64,000 nt of DNA from Posidonia oceanica (lineage: Eukaryota; Streptophyta; Magnoliopsida; Alismatales; Posidoniaceae). The stretch spans positions 55,518,001 to 55,582,000 of the forward strand of contig JAZBRS010000060.1 in NCBI GenBank assembly GCA_037176725.1, written 5' to 3'. Below are positions 33,937 through 45,900 of this stretch, in pieces. Positions within the stretch are counted from its first letter, which is position 1; each line of letters begins with the position of its first letter. Made by a program: the position numbers and the translations under genes. Below the pieces are notes generated by a model, which made no database searches, was not told the DNA's origin, and worked only from the letters and a program-made list of their open reading frames with translations.

Positions 33937-34865
33937 TTTGTTTTTTTTTTTTTAATAAAACGTAATCTTCATTGAACCCAAAAAGATTACAACCATAGTA
34001 CTCCGAGGAGGACAGCCCCCTCCTCAAAAAAAGAAACCTGAAAGCAACACAAAATAAGGACCAACACTAACTAAAGACTACCTTACATACAATCAAGCGG
34101 CAGAATCGGCCTCCAAGTCAACAAAGGAGGGAAGCTTACACTGACGGGAAGACCTAAGTCTACCCGAACGGCGAGGGCCCCCCGGTGGAACCATCAAGAC
34201 CCAATCCTTCCTCTTATACCTCCTTCCTTTTTTAGAAGTCTTGCCGCCATCATCATAGAATATGGCGTCCATAGCTAGAGATTCCTCATTCTGTAAGTGC
34301 TCCTCTCTAAACTGATCTGAACTAAGGAAACCTCCATCATCCATAAAAGACTCATCCTTATCTGCAAGGGAAACCTGCAACGCCTCACCTTCCTTAGCAT
34401 AAACAATCTGTTGAATCACCTTGGGAGAGTAACAAGCCTCCCTAAGATCCTGTTCTAGCACCTGCAAACTAGACCTTGGAGTCCCCCCCAAACCAAGTTT
34501 GTTTCTGCAAACAGATTCAACCAAAAGTGCCCACCTGGAAAGAGCAGCAACCTCCCTGACCTCCTTCTCGGCAGCAGCAGCAGCCTGCCTTGCCTCCCGG
34601 TCCTCAACTCCAACAGTTCCCCAAGATTCACTAGCTCCAATAAGCTTCCTAGCACCCTCTCCTCCAGAAAGACCCTCAACCCCCAGATTAGGCACAACCC
34701 TTTCGGAGAAACGGGGGATTTCCCCTTCTCATCCACCCCCAGGTTTGTCCCAACAACAGCATCCACCTTATTATAATCCACCGGCCCAAATGTAGCATCA
34801 GTTGTTCCACCCATAGCTGCAATACCTAATTCATCAATAAGCTCCAGAAGTTGTTCCATCCATCA
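33937..34865 (-). mobile_element. Poly(A)-tailed retrocopy inserted in telomere-like repeats
   Basis: Minus strand: an ORF starts right at the 5' end (34859, MEQLLELIDELGIAAMGG) and, after a shift near 34700, continues to 34093 with an Ala/Glu-rich helix, an acidic stretch (FMDDGGFLSSDQFREEHL) and a basic tail (PPGGPRRSGRLRSSRQ). A 130-base 3' UTR and an A-run (T at 33941-33953) follow. Both flanks are TAGGGTTTAGGG, so a target duplication is likely but cannot be measured inside a repeat. There is no RT. The basic tail recalls the end of LINE ORF1 (NLRPKASRKNR at 42866), so an ORF1-derived non-autonomous element is possible. Function unknown. Confidence 0.65.
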
Positions 34866-35002
34866 TAGGGTTTAGGGTTTAGGGTTTTAGGGTTTAAGGA
34901 TTTGGGATGGTTGTGGTTTGGGGTTTGAGTCCACCAGAGAGGAGCTATTAATGCAGGAGTCAAAATGGGGTGTCTACACTACCTCAAGAAGTACTATTAG
35001 TA

Positions 35003-36340
35003 GCCCACCGCCACCTTGCAGAGTCCCCTCTCCCACTTCTTGCATTTACTTTCTCATGCATTTCTTTTTTAGTCATGTTTATTTTATCAAAAAAAAAAAA
35101 CAAAAAAAGAGAGATGTAGATGTAAGTGTATTATGTGCATTACTATCATAAGACCGATGACGAAAATCGGAGATGCTTGCCTGCTCTGGAAGGAGTACCC
35201 TCTACCTCACCTGACACTACTTAGATGTCCTGACCAGTGAGGGAGCCACCATCCAGTGAGGATAGACGAAATGTCTAAACCCCTCTAGGACTTACACCTC
35301 CAGATGGAGAAAAAATCCTAGGGTGTGAGAGAGTGTGAGCAGAACATACACGTCTTAGCCTAGGCACCACAAAAAAGGACTAGAAGGCGAAGACAAAAGT
35401 TGGCCCTAGAGATAGAGGTGTGCAGCACAACCTTATCCCTCCGAATTGCTTTGGAGAGGATCCAAACCTCGCACCTGACAGTCTGCCAGCCTTGCAAGGC
35501 CTAGCCCCCCATCTCAAAACCAGGCGCCCATTACCTCTAAGTTAGGGACAGCGGAAGCCTGTGAGCCAAAAAAAAAAAAGGAAGAACAAGAAAGAAAAGA
35601 CAAAAAGAAAAAAAAAACAACAAAACAAAAAGGGGGCAAAGACAAAAGTTAGCCCCAGAAAAATAGAAAACGACGCAAGCAGCATGATCCCCCCCTTCTG
35701 CCTATCTTAGAGAGGAACTACAGTTTGCGCTTGGGAAATACACAAATCCTAGGGGGCCAAACCACCTTTGTCTAGCAACAGCTCCTCAACCTTCAACCAA
35801 GTGCCCACTACCTCCAAGCCTGGGATAGGGGAAGCCTGCACACCTATGTGGGAGCAAAAGAAAATGATGAAAAGAGTAGGTGTAGGTCCTTGAGAGTTTG
35901 GCATGGAGCCCGCCCTCACTACAACACCACCCAAGCACCGCCAATACCCCATTCCGGAGCGCCACCAACAGTTAGGAATCCGAGTAGAATCTGGTGAATC
36001 AAAGACCGCTCCTTTCCTTTGCAGCAGGCATCAAGCACTCCATATGCTGAGGGCAATAGAAATTTAGTATAGATCATGCATGCATCTATCCACTATCAAA
36101 TCACTTCTTTTGCCCCTTTCCTCCCACTCTGCGAGGCTCGGCTCAGCGTTGCGACAGTACTTCTGCCAAGGCAGGTTGACCGCCTCCAAGCCTCAAAACA
36201 GTCCACCACTGTCAGTGCAATGGCCGAAAGAGTGCACTAGTAATCAGAGATAGGGCAGCCACTCCAGAGGCAGTAGGACAACTTTGGCACCCCTTGGGGC
36301 CCCTCACGGGCTGTCAGGTCTGCGCAGTCAGGCGCCGCCC
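35003..36340 (+). other. Untranslated region between integrase and extra ORF (element 3)
   Basis: Non-coding. It parallels 52993-54170 of element 4 (shared CCTGACACTACTTAGATG and CACTCCATATGCTGA-like words) and contains A-rich tracts at 35089-35110 and 35570-35635. An acceptor-like CTTTGACTACAG just before the extra ORF (near 36696), matched by TTGATTACAG in element 4, suggests the ORF may be reached by splicing. That is inference. Confidence 0.5.
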
Positions 36341-36344
36341 CTAA

Positions 36345-36548
36345 TCTCTTTGCGACTTCACTCTGGGCGGACGAAATCTCTTTCCGCTTGTTTCCTTGCT
36401 CCATGCAGGACAAGGACAAGCGTACCTCCTTTGTGACTTCGTTCCAGATGGACGAAGCCCCCTTCCCTTGTCTCCTCGCTCCACACGGACGAGGACAAGA
36501 GTGCCTTTTGTGCGACTTCGCCCTGTGCAGGCAAAGCCCCCCTTGCAT
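36345..36548 (+). repeat. Paired hairpin repeats upstream of the extra ORF (element 3)
   Basis: Three units of about 70 bases. Each has an ACTTCG..CC-N4-GG.CGAAG stem (e.g. 36437-36457) followed by a CCTCGCTCC-ACAC-GGACGAGG stem. The same pair occurs at 54185-54370. Confidence 0.75.
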
Positions 36549-36736
36549 AGCCTAATGTGCTTAGATTTTGTGATCTGACTGTTAGCTGTGACCTATGAAC
36601 TGCTTTATTAGCTTTATATGCACATCTGCTTCTCTGACAGCCAGTATTATATGCCTATACATGTTTCGGATTGATGAACAGCTTTGACTACAGGTACTCG
36701 AAGAGTCTACACCAGCCGCTCGCTTTCTCTCTTGCA

Positions 36737-37939
36737 ATGGGTTTCCCTACCGTGGTGACTCCGACACATTGCTTCGGGACTCTCCGAGAGTGGATTGCCA
36801 TGCTCACTGAGGCTGACCGTGAGAAGTTGAGCCTGTGGGGCATCCCACCCACACTTTTGAAGGCTGCCGATGTTAAAGTAAGTCGACATCTTCTGTGCGC
36901 TGCTGCAAGGTTCTGGAAGCCGGCACACCATGTCTTTCGCTTCGGCAAGACAAAATTAATGCCCACACTGGAGGTAGTACGCCAGATCTGCGGCTTCTCC
37001 AAGCTCATGGGACTAGCTGTGTTCATGAGGCGTACTGACTATGTCGCTATCTTGAGAGAGCTAACTGGGCTCTCTACACAAAGCTGTGAGAAGAGACTGG
37101 TCTGCATCGACGGGCCTGTACCCGCGCTCCGTCTGAACTACTTTGTGGAAGTCTCCAAAAAGCGTGCCGCACTGGGAGATGAACTATGACTCTACGGCTT
37201 CGTCACCTGCTTCCTGGGTGAGCTAATCTTCAGCCATGGCTGGATGACGATCGCTATTGAAGTTGCGGAGATCGCCCTTGCTATGGTGACCTGCCAAATT
37301 GACCTGGCACCTGTCATCCTAGCTAAGACCTACTGCGGGCTGGACCGCATTTCACACCGCTGCTGCCATTTTCACGGCTGCGGGGCTCTAGTACAGGTGT
37401 GGCTGGCCGGACAACTGGAGATAGACATCCTACGCTCCTAGAAGCATGCATTTGAGACATACTACAGCAACGGCCACGCCAAGACCATCAAGACTGTCCG
37501 TGAGAAGTATGAAAGGCTGGAAAAGCTGACAGATGATACAGTGACCTGGTGTATCATCCCATCTGCAGCAGAGCCATTCACTGTTTTCTTCAGCACCCGC
37601 GACATGCGACTGGTTGTCCTGCCGGGGTTCACCGAAGGCGTGGAGTATCACCCCATCCGGGTCATGCGGCAGTTTGGTTTCCAACAATGGGCTTTTGTCG
37701 ACAGCACGGCACCGAAGCTGCTCCAACCCTATCCTTTCAGCACAGTCGCTGCCACAACAAAGCTAGCCGACCTTATGCGCCATGGGGTGAAATCAACCGA
37801 CATTGCAGCTGTAAGGGGCTCAGGATGTACTCCTGAGTATCTGATTGGAGTGCAGGGGCTCTGGCCCATTAATGAGATCCCACCTGGTGCACCTTTGTTT
37901 CCCGACACCAAGAGGTCGAAGAAAGCCCGGACCGACTAG
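36737..37939 (+). pseudogene. Extra ORF of element 3 (plant retroelement protein of unknown function)
   Basis: About 400 codons from MGFPTVVTPTHCFGTLREW to KRSKKARTD. The ATG at 36737 is chosen because element 4 keeps the same MGFPT start while sequence upstream differs. Visible motifs: MPTLEVVRQICGFSK near residue 80, LRLNYFVEVSKK near 130, GFVTCFLGELIFSH near 155, LDRISHRCCHFHGCGALVQ near 215, and the best conserved part, GFTEGVEYHPIRVMRQFGFQ, near 300. A basic KRSKKAR tail suggests nuclear import. The layout fits the DUF7745-like family (name from memory). Two stops: TGA at 37187-37189 where element 4 has TGG, and TAG at 37439-37441 where element 4 has CAG. It sits between integrase and the 3' arrays, the known place for extra ORFs of Tat elements. 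Confidence 0.75.
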
Positions 37940-38484
37940 GGCATTTGTACATCTGCATATCCCTTTTTTGAGTCTTGATGTATTCTGTTCTGCCCAGCTG
38001 TGGGCATGTAATCAAGACCTAAGTTAATGCAAGGATGTTTTGAACCACTTTCTTACGTGTTTGGCTTGCTTTCCATAACATGATACATGCATGGTCTTAC
38101 AATCATAACTTCAGCGTACTGCTTCAGCCCCTCAGAGCCATGAGGAGGGCACTATCAGATCCTGACAGCTTGCAAGTGCAGAAGCAACTGCCAACACTCT
38201 CAACATCAGGGAAGGCTACCAGGCAAACCCTGCACTCCCTCAAGGTGCCAAAATCTCAACATGCCAACACTGCCAAGTCAAGCAAAGCCATCGAGTGCCC
38301 CCGGCTAGATCTCCACTGGGCTGGTATCCCTAACTACTTGTTTGACGAGTGCGTCAGCTTTGTCTATGTTCGTTGTTTTTTCGATACCAAGGGTGCTTCG
38401 GCTGATGATACCAGGGGCATCTTTTTTGCTGCCCTATGGTGTCACTCTCTTCCTGGCATTTTGTGCGTCTGCTTGCCTTTTTGC

Positions 38485-39250
38485 AAGCCCTTTGCATGAC
38501 TTTCCGAAGTCATGTCTGTTTCCCTTGTTTGCTTGTCTTTCTACAAGCCCTTTGCATGACTTTTAGAAGTCATGTCTGCTTCCCTTGTTTGCTTGCCTTT
38601 TTGCAAGCCCTTTGCATGACTTTTCGAAGTCATGTCTGCTTCCCTTGTTTACTTGCCTTTTTGCAAGCCCTTTGCATGACTTTTCGAAGTCATGTCTGCT
38701 TCCCTTGTTTGCTTGCCTTTTTGCAAGCCCTTTGCATGACTTTTCGAAGTCATATCTGCTTTCCTTGTTTGCTTGCCATTTTGTGAGCCCTTTGCATGCC
38801 CTTTCGAGGTCATGTCTGCTCGTCTCCTCGATGGTTCGAGGACAAGCCCTTTGCATGCCTTTTCGAAGTCATGTCTGTTTCTTCCTTTCGCTTGCCGTTT
38901 TGTGAGCCCTTTGCATGCCCTTTCGAGGTCATGTCTGCTCGTCTCCTCGATGGTTCAAGGACGAGCCCTTTGCATGCCTTTTCGAAGTCATGTCTGTTTC
39001 TTCTTTTCGCTTGACGTTTTGCGAGCCCCTTTGCATGCCCTTTCGAGGTCATGTCTGCTTGCTTCAAGCCACTTTGCATGCCCTTTCGAGGTCATGTCTG
39101 CTTGCTTCAAGCCTCTTTGCATGCCCTTTCGAGGTCATGTCTGCTTGTTTCCTCGATGTTTCGAGGACGAGCCCTTTACATGCCTTTTCGAAGTCATGTC
39201 TGCTTCCCCTTTTTACGAGCTCCTTTGCGTGCCTTTCCGAAGTCACGTCT
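38485..39250 (+). repeat. 60-bp tandem array with TTCG-loop hairpins (element 3)
   Basis: Five near-exact 60-base copies (38485-38780) and then diverged copies. Core: CATGACTT-TTCG-AAGTCATG, an 8-bp perfect stem (38615-38634). Diverged copies have CATGCCCT/AGGTCATG (38795-38814) and CGTGCCTT/AAGTCACG (39228-39247), with compensating changes. Confidence 0.9.
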
Positions 39251-39269
39251 GTTTGCTTCCTCCTTTTTG

Positions 39270-39560
39270 GACTGGCAACCCAAACTGCTCAGTTGACACC
39301 CGTCATAACTGTCCAACCCTTCTTTCGATGCCACGGGCGCTTCGGCTGTGCCACCCTCGGTATCTTCTCCGGGCTGGCAGCCCAAACTGCCCGGATGACA
39401 CCTGTCACCCTGTCTAGCATTCTTTCCTTGGACTGATAGCCCTAACTATCTGGTGGAGAGTTCGTCAACTCCTTGGGCTGATAGCCCTAACTATCTGGTG
39501 GCGAGTCCGTCAACTCCTTGGACCGATAACCCAAACTATCCGGCAATGAGTCCGTCAACT
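39270..39560 (+). repeat. Hairpin units with CCCAAA loop (element 3)
   Basis: Five units: GGCAA-CCCAAA-CTGCT, GGCAG-CCCAAA-CTGCC (39376-39391), GATAG-CCCTAA-CTATC twice and GATAA-CCCAAA-CTATC, each followed by GACACCCGTCA or GAGTCCGTCAACTCC. From 39561 to 39950 lie GCATCA-rich words common to these elements and nothing else. Confidence 0.8.
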
Positions 39561-40563
39561 CATAATTCATTGCATCAGCATTGCGTGTTAGGTAGCAGTA
39601 CCAGCATCACACGCTAGATAGCAGCATCAGCGTCATACATACAATCATCACATGTTTTCCCCAGTAGGGTCGCATCTCGTATCATATCGGCATACATCGC
39701 CCACATCTCCCAATGGAGTTCAGCGCGGCAAACATTAGCGCAAGTTTATTTTAGCGTCAGCATTGTATCATCAGCATTGCATTACATCCACATTCGCATC
39801 TGCATTTTGCATTCACATTTCGGCATTGGGTCATGATTTTCAGTGCATCCGCCGAATAAGTGACTCACGCCAATAGCGCCAGGCTCTCACCGGTCAGGTG
39901 GGGTGTCTTGTCAACCCTGAGCAGCGGCCTCAGTCCCCTTGACCACACTTAGGGAGGGGCATCTGTTGACACCCCACTTTTGACCCCTATTTAGTGGCTC
40001 TCTCTCTCTCTCAAGGAATGACTTAGAAAACCCCCACACAAAAAATCAGAAAATTAAAAACTTAGAAAACTAGAAACCAAAACCCTAGAAAACCTAGGTA
40101 GAAAACTAAAACCCTAAACCCTAGAAAACCTAGGTAGGAACCTAAACCCTAAACCCTAGAAAACCTAGGTAGAAAACTAAACCCTAAACCCTAGAAAACC
40201 TAGGTAGAAAACTAAACCCTAAGGATCATTCTCCCTATCCACACACACACAAAACCCCCTTCCAAACCCAAGCCTTTCCTTTTAGGTAGAAACCTAAACC
40301 CTATAGAGAAGATAAACCCTAAACCTTAATTTTCTGTCTGTCGGTGTCGGGTGGCCAATCGACATCGGTCGGGCTCCAGGCTGCCTGCTACGGGAGCAGT
40401 CCGGGGGCTAGATCGGGGCTCTGAGGAGCTGGATCTAGCTCATGGTCTATCCGCTCTTGCAACGTCGAGTAGGGTATTTATGGAGGTCTATCAGGAGTTG
40501 GACAAGGGGGCTCTGGATCTGGTCCCATTAGCCCCAGGGGTCAGCTAAAAAATTTCTGATCGG

Positions 40564-42934
40564 ATGGTGGATTGGGTGGTTCAGGGGCGACAGGAGCCGA
40601 CTCCGGAGGAAGCGGGGAAGGTAGGAGGTGAGGGGAAGGATCCCCTGCAATCGCCGTTAATCTTTAAAAACCCGAGAGGGGTTCCAGAGAAAGCTCGGGC
40701 TCTGTCGTTCGCGGCAACCACCAGGGCTTCACATCAAATCCCAAAATTTCCAGGCGTCCCAGTTAGAGGTCCGGTGGATGTGAATGGAGAGGAGGTGGTC
40801 CAGTTCACTAATGAGGAAGTTTCTAAGATGGCTTCCGCTTTTACCTGGACCTTAATTGGCAAATTCAGTTCTGGAAGGCCAGCAATGATAGAGATCTTGA
40901 ACTCTATGAAGAATGCTATTCAGTTTGCAGAGGAGATCTTTCCAGTGGCAATTGATCAACGACATATTCTAATTCGATTTCTCAATAGGGATGACTTTGT
41001 GAAAACTTACATTAAGGAAGCTTGGTTCATTAAGGGCAAAAGGATGAGGGTATTCAGGTGGTCTCCAAGCTTCTCCCCAGGAACGGAATCAACTTGTGCC
41101 CCAGTTTGGATAGGGCTACCCCTTCTTAGAGCTCACTTGCAGGACCCAGGAGCTGTTCAATCCATTGTGGGGATGTTAGGAAAATTTTTATGCATGCATA
41201 ATGATGTTGCAAAGTTCACAAGACCTGGCTACACCTATCTATGTGTGGAAATAGACTTGGCGAAGCCTCTGAAAAAGGTGATTACCATTGACAATGGTGG
41301 AGAAATCATAAAGCAAATGGTGGATTATGGAAGGTTTGTCCCCCCCTTCTGCAGTATTTGTTCTATGATTGGTCACTGGCCCTCTGCCTGTCGTAGAAAA
41401 CCGGAGGCTGAGGTGGATGTAATTCCCATAACTCAGGTGAAGGACAAGGTTATGGAAGCACCCAGAATAGCTCCAGGGGAGTCTAAAAGTGCTAGAAGAA
41501 GGGCTAATCAAAAGCTCAAGATTTCGGGATTATCTTCTTTAAAAGTAAGAACATCCACAGGAATAGTTATCAAAGAAGGAAAGACAGAATGTATGGAAAA
41601 GGATTCTGCCAAGGCTCAAAAGTAGGGCAATGGGGGGGAGAAAGGCAAAGAAAAATTAGAGGAAGGACTTGAAACTGAGGTATTCGAAGAAGAGGAAAAG
41701 TGGGAGACAGTGAAAAGAAAGAAGGCATCATTCAGAGGAGAACCTTCTGAGAAATGGGAGCACAAGGAACATTCGGAAATGGGGCCACAGTTGCAGGAGG
41801 CTGAGCACAAACATGAATCCCATAAGCCAGTGATTAGTTCAACCAAAAAAAAGGAGTCAGGGAGTAATCAGATGGGCAGGTCAAACATTGTCCACTCAAA
41901 ATGTAGCCCAGAGAAATTTGAAGAGAAGTCAGAAAGGAAGAAAAACAAGGCAAATAGGAGTGACAAATCAGGACTAAAAGAGGTTATAATGCATAGGCAG
42001 AAATTTAAACACAAAAGGGATAAAGGGTGTGTGGAGGCTTTTGAAAATGAGGAACTTAATGCAACTATGGGGGAGGGGGAACTGTTAGTCAAGCCAAAAG
42101 ATATGATGCGGAAGCCAATGAGGAGGGACCAATACTGGGCAAGTCCAAGGAAAGACAGGTTCGAGGGGAGGAGGACCACCCAAATGACAGTGGGAAGGCG
42201 AGATACGAAACGCTTCTTAAAGAGGAACAGGTGCAGCTGGACTCATCAGACAGCCCAAGAGAGGGGGAAAAGCCAAACTAGAAGGGGGGACAGGGATTAA
42301 GTATCTGTCAGCTCTAGAAGTGAAAATAGAAGAAGTTAAAGATTTGGATAGAAAGGAAGGTAATTCAGGATTCAAGGATGATCTCATAGTACTGGGGACC
42401 AAACAAGATATTTTGGAAGATGTCAGATTATGCCAAGGAGCAAACTATAACATTGCGGAGTTGGAATATTTGGTCCCGACAGGTGCTAAAATCCTGGGCC
42501 TTGAAGCTTGCAATAACAGTGACAGTGGAGACTGCAAGTTGTCATTAAGCAGTGAAGAGGGGCCAAATGAACCTGATGATTATTACTCTCACCATTCGGA
42601 CCCTAGATTCATTACTGTTAACAAACAAGTGGACATCCAGGAAATGTCAGAAGGTTGATATGTGCTGGTTGAAGATGGAGATTCACAATTGCTTTTTGAG
42701 CAAGGAGATAAGGTTCCTCCTGACTTACTTGGGGGGACAGATGGGGTAGAGGCTGGAATTGAGGAATCAAAGATTCCTGGTATGAAAGAGCAGGAGGAGA
42801 TTCAAAGCAAGTCTGAGGATGATGATAGAACTGGAGGTATGAAAGGGAAGGTCTATAACCTCAGACCTAAAGCTTCCAGAAAGAATAGGCTTTTAGCCCG
42901 ACAAACTCTATCTGATAGCAGTCTTAATGATTAA
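40564..42934 (+). pseudogene. LINE ORF1 (nucleic-acid-binding gag-like protein)
   Basis: Plant L1 ORF1 protein that would package the LINE RNA. A DUF4283-like domain spans about residues 80-240 (FTWTLIGKFSSGRPAMIEIL, then RHILIRFLNRDDF, EAWFIKGKRMRVFRWSPSF, VWIGLP). A CCHC knuckle CSICSMIGHWPSAC is near 275. A long Lys/Glu-rich low-complexity tail ends in YNLRPKASRKNRLL. Breaks: TAG at 41623-41625, a frameshift between about 42230 and 42320, and TGA at 42656-42658 (likely CGA decay). The same frame also extends upstream to 40351 behind a TAA at 40546, so 40564 may not be the original start. Its TAA stop overlaps the ORF2 ATG. Confidence 0.85.
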
Positions 42935-45900
42935 TTCCCTGATCTGGAATTGTAGGGGGGTTGGAAATACACCAACTATTAATCATATTAAGAAGCTGAT
43001 TGCTAAGTCTAAGATATCTTTAGTGGCTTCGTTTGAACCAATGCTAGAGCAAGACAAGATAACCCTCACTAAACATCAGCTTCGCATGGAGGGATGCTGG
43101 GCTAATTCTGAGTCTAATAAAATATGGACTTTTTGGGATAATTCCTTAGCTGTGACCCATGTTATGGATACAGATCAATCTTCAACCTTTAGGATTGGGG
43201 TGACTCAGTCTATTTAGTATTTTCTCACTGTGGTCTATGGCTCTACGGATAGGATAATGAGAAGGAACTTATGGGTAGATTTGCTTAACTTCATATCAAC
43301 TCAAGGCAACTCACCCTGGCTGGTGGGTGGTGATTTTAATGCAGTGAGGAGTTCCTCTGAGGTAGTGAGTAGGTTTGAGTATGACAGCCATGCAGCGGAT
43401 GAATTTGGTGATTTTCTAAACTTTGCTGGACTCATGGATTTGAGTCATAAAGGGGACCCCCTGTCTTGGTGCAACAACCAAACAGGAGCAAATAGAATTA
43501 TAAACGTCTTGACAGGATGCTGAGCAATGACATCTGGATGGATTTAATTGCAGCTGATGTTTCCTACCTTCCCAGGATCTATTCTGATCATACACCAATG
43601 TTAATAGGTGGCAGCAGATCGAGAATTGGAGGTCCAGCTCCTTTTCGTTTTCAATCTATGTGGCTGGAACACGATGGATTTAGGGAGGTAGTGCTGAGAA
43701 CTTGGAAGGGGTCCTTGTGCACTTGTCCAGTAAAAAACCTAAGTCTGAAACTGATTAAGCTCAAGAAGCAGCTGAAGATGTGGAATAAAGGAAGTTATGG
43801 TAATATTCTGGCTAATCATGAGGAAGCTCTAAATAAGATGTCTGATTTAGAAAATTTGCTTGAACAAGGGTGGAATGAGAAGGTCTGGGAGGAACTTGTA
43901 ACTAAGAGGAAGGAATTTCAGAAAATGGATTTACAATATGAGATGTTTTGGAAGCAAAAAGCTAAAGTGAAATGGTTACAGGTGGGAGATAAAAACTCTA
44001 AATTCTTTCATGCTCAGCTGAAAAATAGACGGAAAAAAAATGTATTCATGGGGATGCTTGAAAATCCCTCCTTTCAGGATTCAAAACAGATATTAAGGTT
44101 GAAAGGGAAAGAATTCTTTGAACACTTACTGTCGGAGGAGAAATGTTTCATAAGCAATGATCTATTACAACTCATTCCCCCGATAGTGACTCAGAAGGAA
44201 AACTTGGCCTTATGTGCTTGTCCTGATGAGGAGGAGATTATGAGTGCTGCTTTCTCTATTGACAATGATAGCACTCCCGGACCAGATGGGTTTTCAGCTT
44301 CCTTCTATAAAGCCTGCTGGGACATCATTGAGGAGGATGTGTGCTCAACAATAAAGGTTGTGTTTTCTGGAACAATGTTGGACAGATCATGGAAAGCAAC
44401 ATTCTTAGCTCTTATTCCTAAAACTGATAATCCCAGAGACTTTTCAGAATTCAGACCGGTGAGCTTATGCAATGTAAACTATAAGATCATTTCCAAAATC
44501 CTCACGAAAAGGCTTGCCACACTGTTACCTAATCTGATCTCTGAGGAGCAGGGGGCCTTTGTGGAAGGAAGGCTCATCCACGAGAACATAGCCGTTACTC
44601 AAGAGCTAGTGTAGAGTATAGATCATGGTCTTCTTGGTGGGAACGTAATTCTAAACATAGACATGGAGAAAGCATATGACAGATTGAATTGGGATTTTCT
44701 TTATGCAGTGTTGAGAAAATTTGGGTTCTCAGAGGTCTGGGTGGCCTTGATTCAACAATGTATGGAAGAAAATCCGTTTTCAGTTCTAGTGGATGGAGTC
44801 TCCACCCCTTTTTTCTACAGCTCCAGAGGCCTTAGACAAGGAGATCCAATCTCCCCGAGTCTGTTTGTGCTAGCAGAAGAAGTTTTGAGTAGGGGAATTG
44901 CATCTTTGATCTTCAATGAGGAAGTCAAGCCTTTCCACGTGAAAAAGAGATGCACTGTCATCTCTCATTCCTTATTTGCGGATGACTTACTCATCTTCTT
45001 GAATGGGAGAAGGAGCTCAATCAAAAATATGATGGAATTTCTGGGAAAATACCAAGTGGCAGCAGGGCAGAAGATGAATACTTCTAAAAGTTTCTTTTTA
45101 GCCTCAAAACATTTGGCTGACCACAGAAGTTCTATGATTGCTGAGATTACTGGCTTTGATAGAGGATCCATGCCATTTACCTACCTTGGATGCACTATAT
45201 TCAAAGGGAAATCTAATCAAAAGTATTTTGAAAAGCTAGTGTTGAAGATACAGAATAAGGTGGCTAGGTGGAAGTCGAAGCTACTATCACCTGGTGGAAG
45301 GCTTATTCTCATTAAACATGTTCTAGCTAGCATTCCAATTCATGTGCTATCTGTATTTGATGTACCCCAGGTAGTTCTCAGGAGAATCCAAAGTATCATG
45401 GCTAATTTCCTATGGGGTGGATCAGGAGACCTTAAGAAAAGACACTGGCTGTCATGGGATTGTGTCACTTCCACTGCAGAGGAAGGGGGGATGGGGATAA
45501 GAAAGTTTCTGGATATAATGATGGCCCTGAGGATGAAACTCGCATGGAGACTGAGAACAAGATCGTCTCCTTGGGCTAGATTCATGATCACAAAACATGG
45601 ACCTATGGCTGACTCTAGGGAGGAGATCAAAGGACCAGCAAATTGGAAGAAACTTCAATGTGCGTGGTTGAAAATGAAGGAGCATGTAGCATGGAAGGTG
45701 GGAAAAGGAGACTTGAGCTTTTGGTTTGACAATTGGTCCCAGCTGGGGGTGATAGCTGAGCTGGAGGAGGTGAAGATTAGGCATCCCACTCTAAGAGTAA
45801 AAGAGATGATTGCTGACCCCTCGATGCTGAATGCACTACAACTTCCAAAAGGTGTTCTGAATGCTATAAGCAGAATGAATTTGAGCCCTTCTGGAGAAGA

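Larger units (their letters stand above)
33072..34978 (-). repeat. LTR start region, minus strand, rich in TTTAGGG-like words
   Basis: Minus strand starts TGTAGACACCCCATTTTGAC at 34978 and carries many AAACCCTAAACC and GCCCAA words, like the start of the other LTRs. It is interrupted by a retrocopy (33937-34865) and ends at 33071 against another LTR. A 92-bp near-exact duplication around TTTGAATGCATGGGTTTAGG occurs at 33180-33400. Confidence 0.6.
34979..39963 (+). mobile_element. Tat-like element 3, internal 3' part
   Basis: Begins with the last codons of integrase (YLKKYY, stop TAG at 35000-35002), identical in position to those of element 4. Then an untranslated stretch with the CCGATGACGAAAATCGGAG hairpin block, paired hairpin repeats, an extra ORF, 60-bp tandem repeats, further hairpin units, the polypurine tract AGGGAGGGGCATC (39951-39963) and the 3' LTR. 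Everything upstream of the integrase end has been lost at 34978. Confidence 0.8.

Noticed and set aside
34985..35150. Coding continuation after the integrase end of element 3
   Set aside because: The integrase of element 4 stops at the same place (YLKKYYQ, TAG) and the sequence after it is A-rich and non-coding in both.
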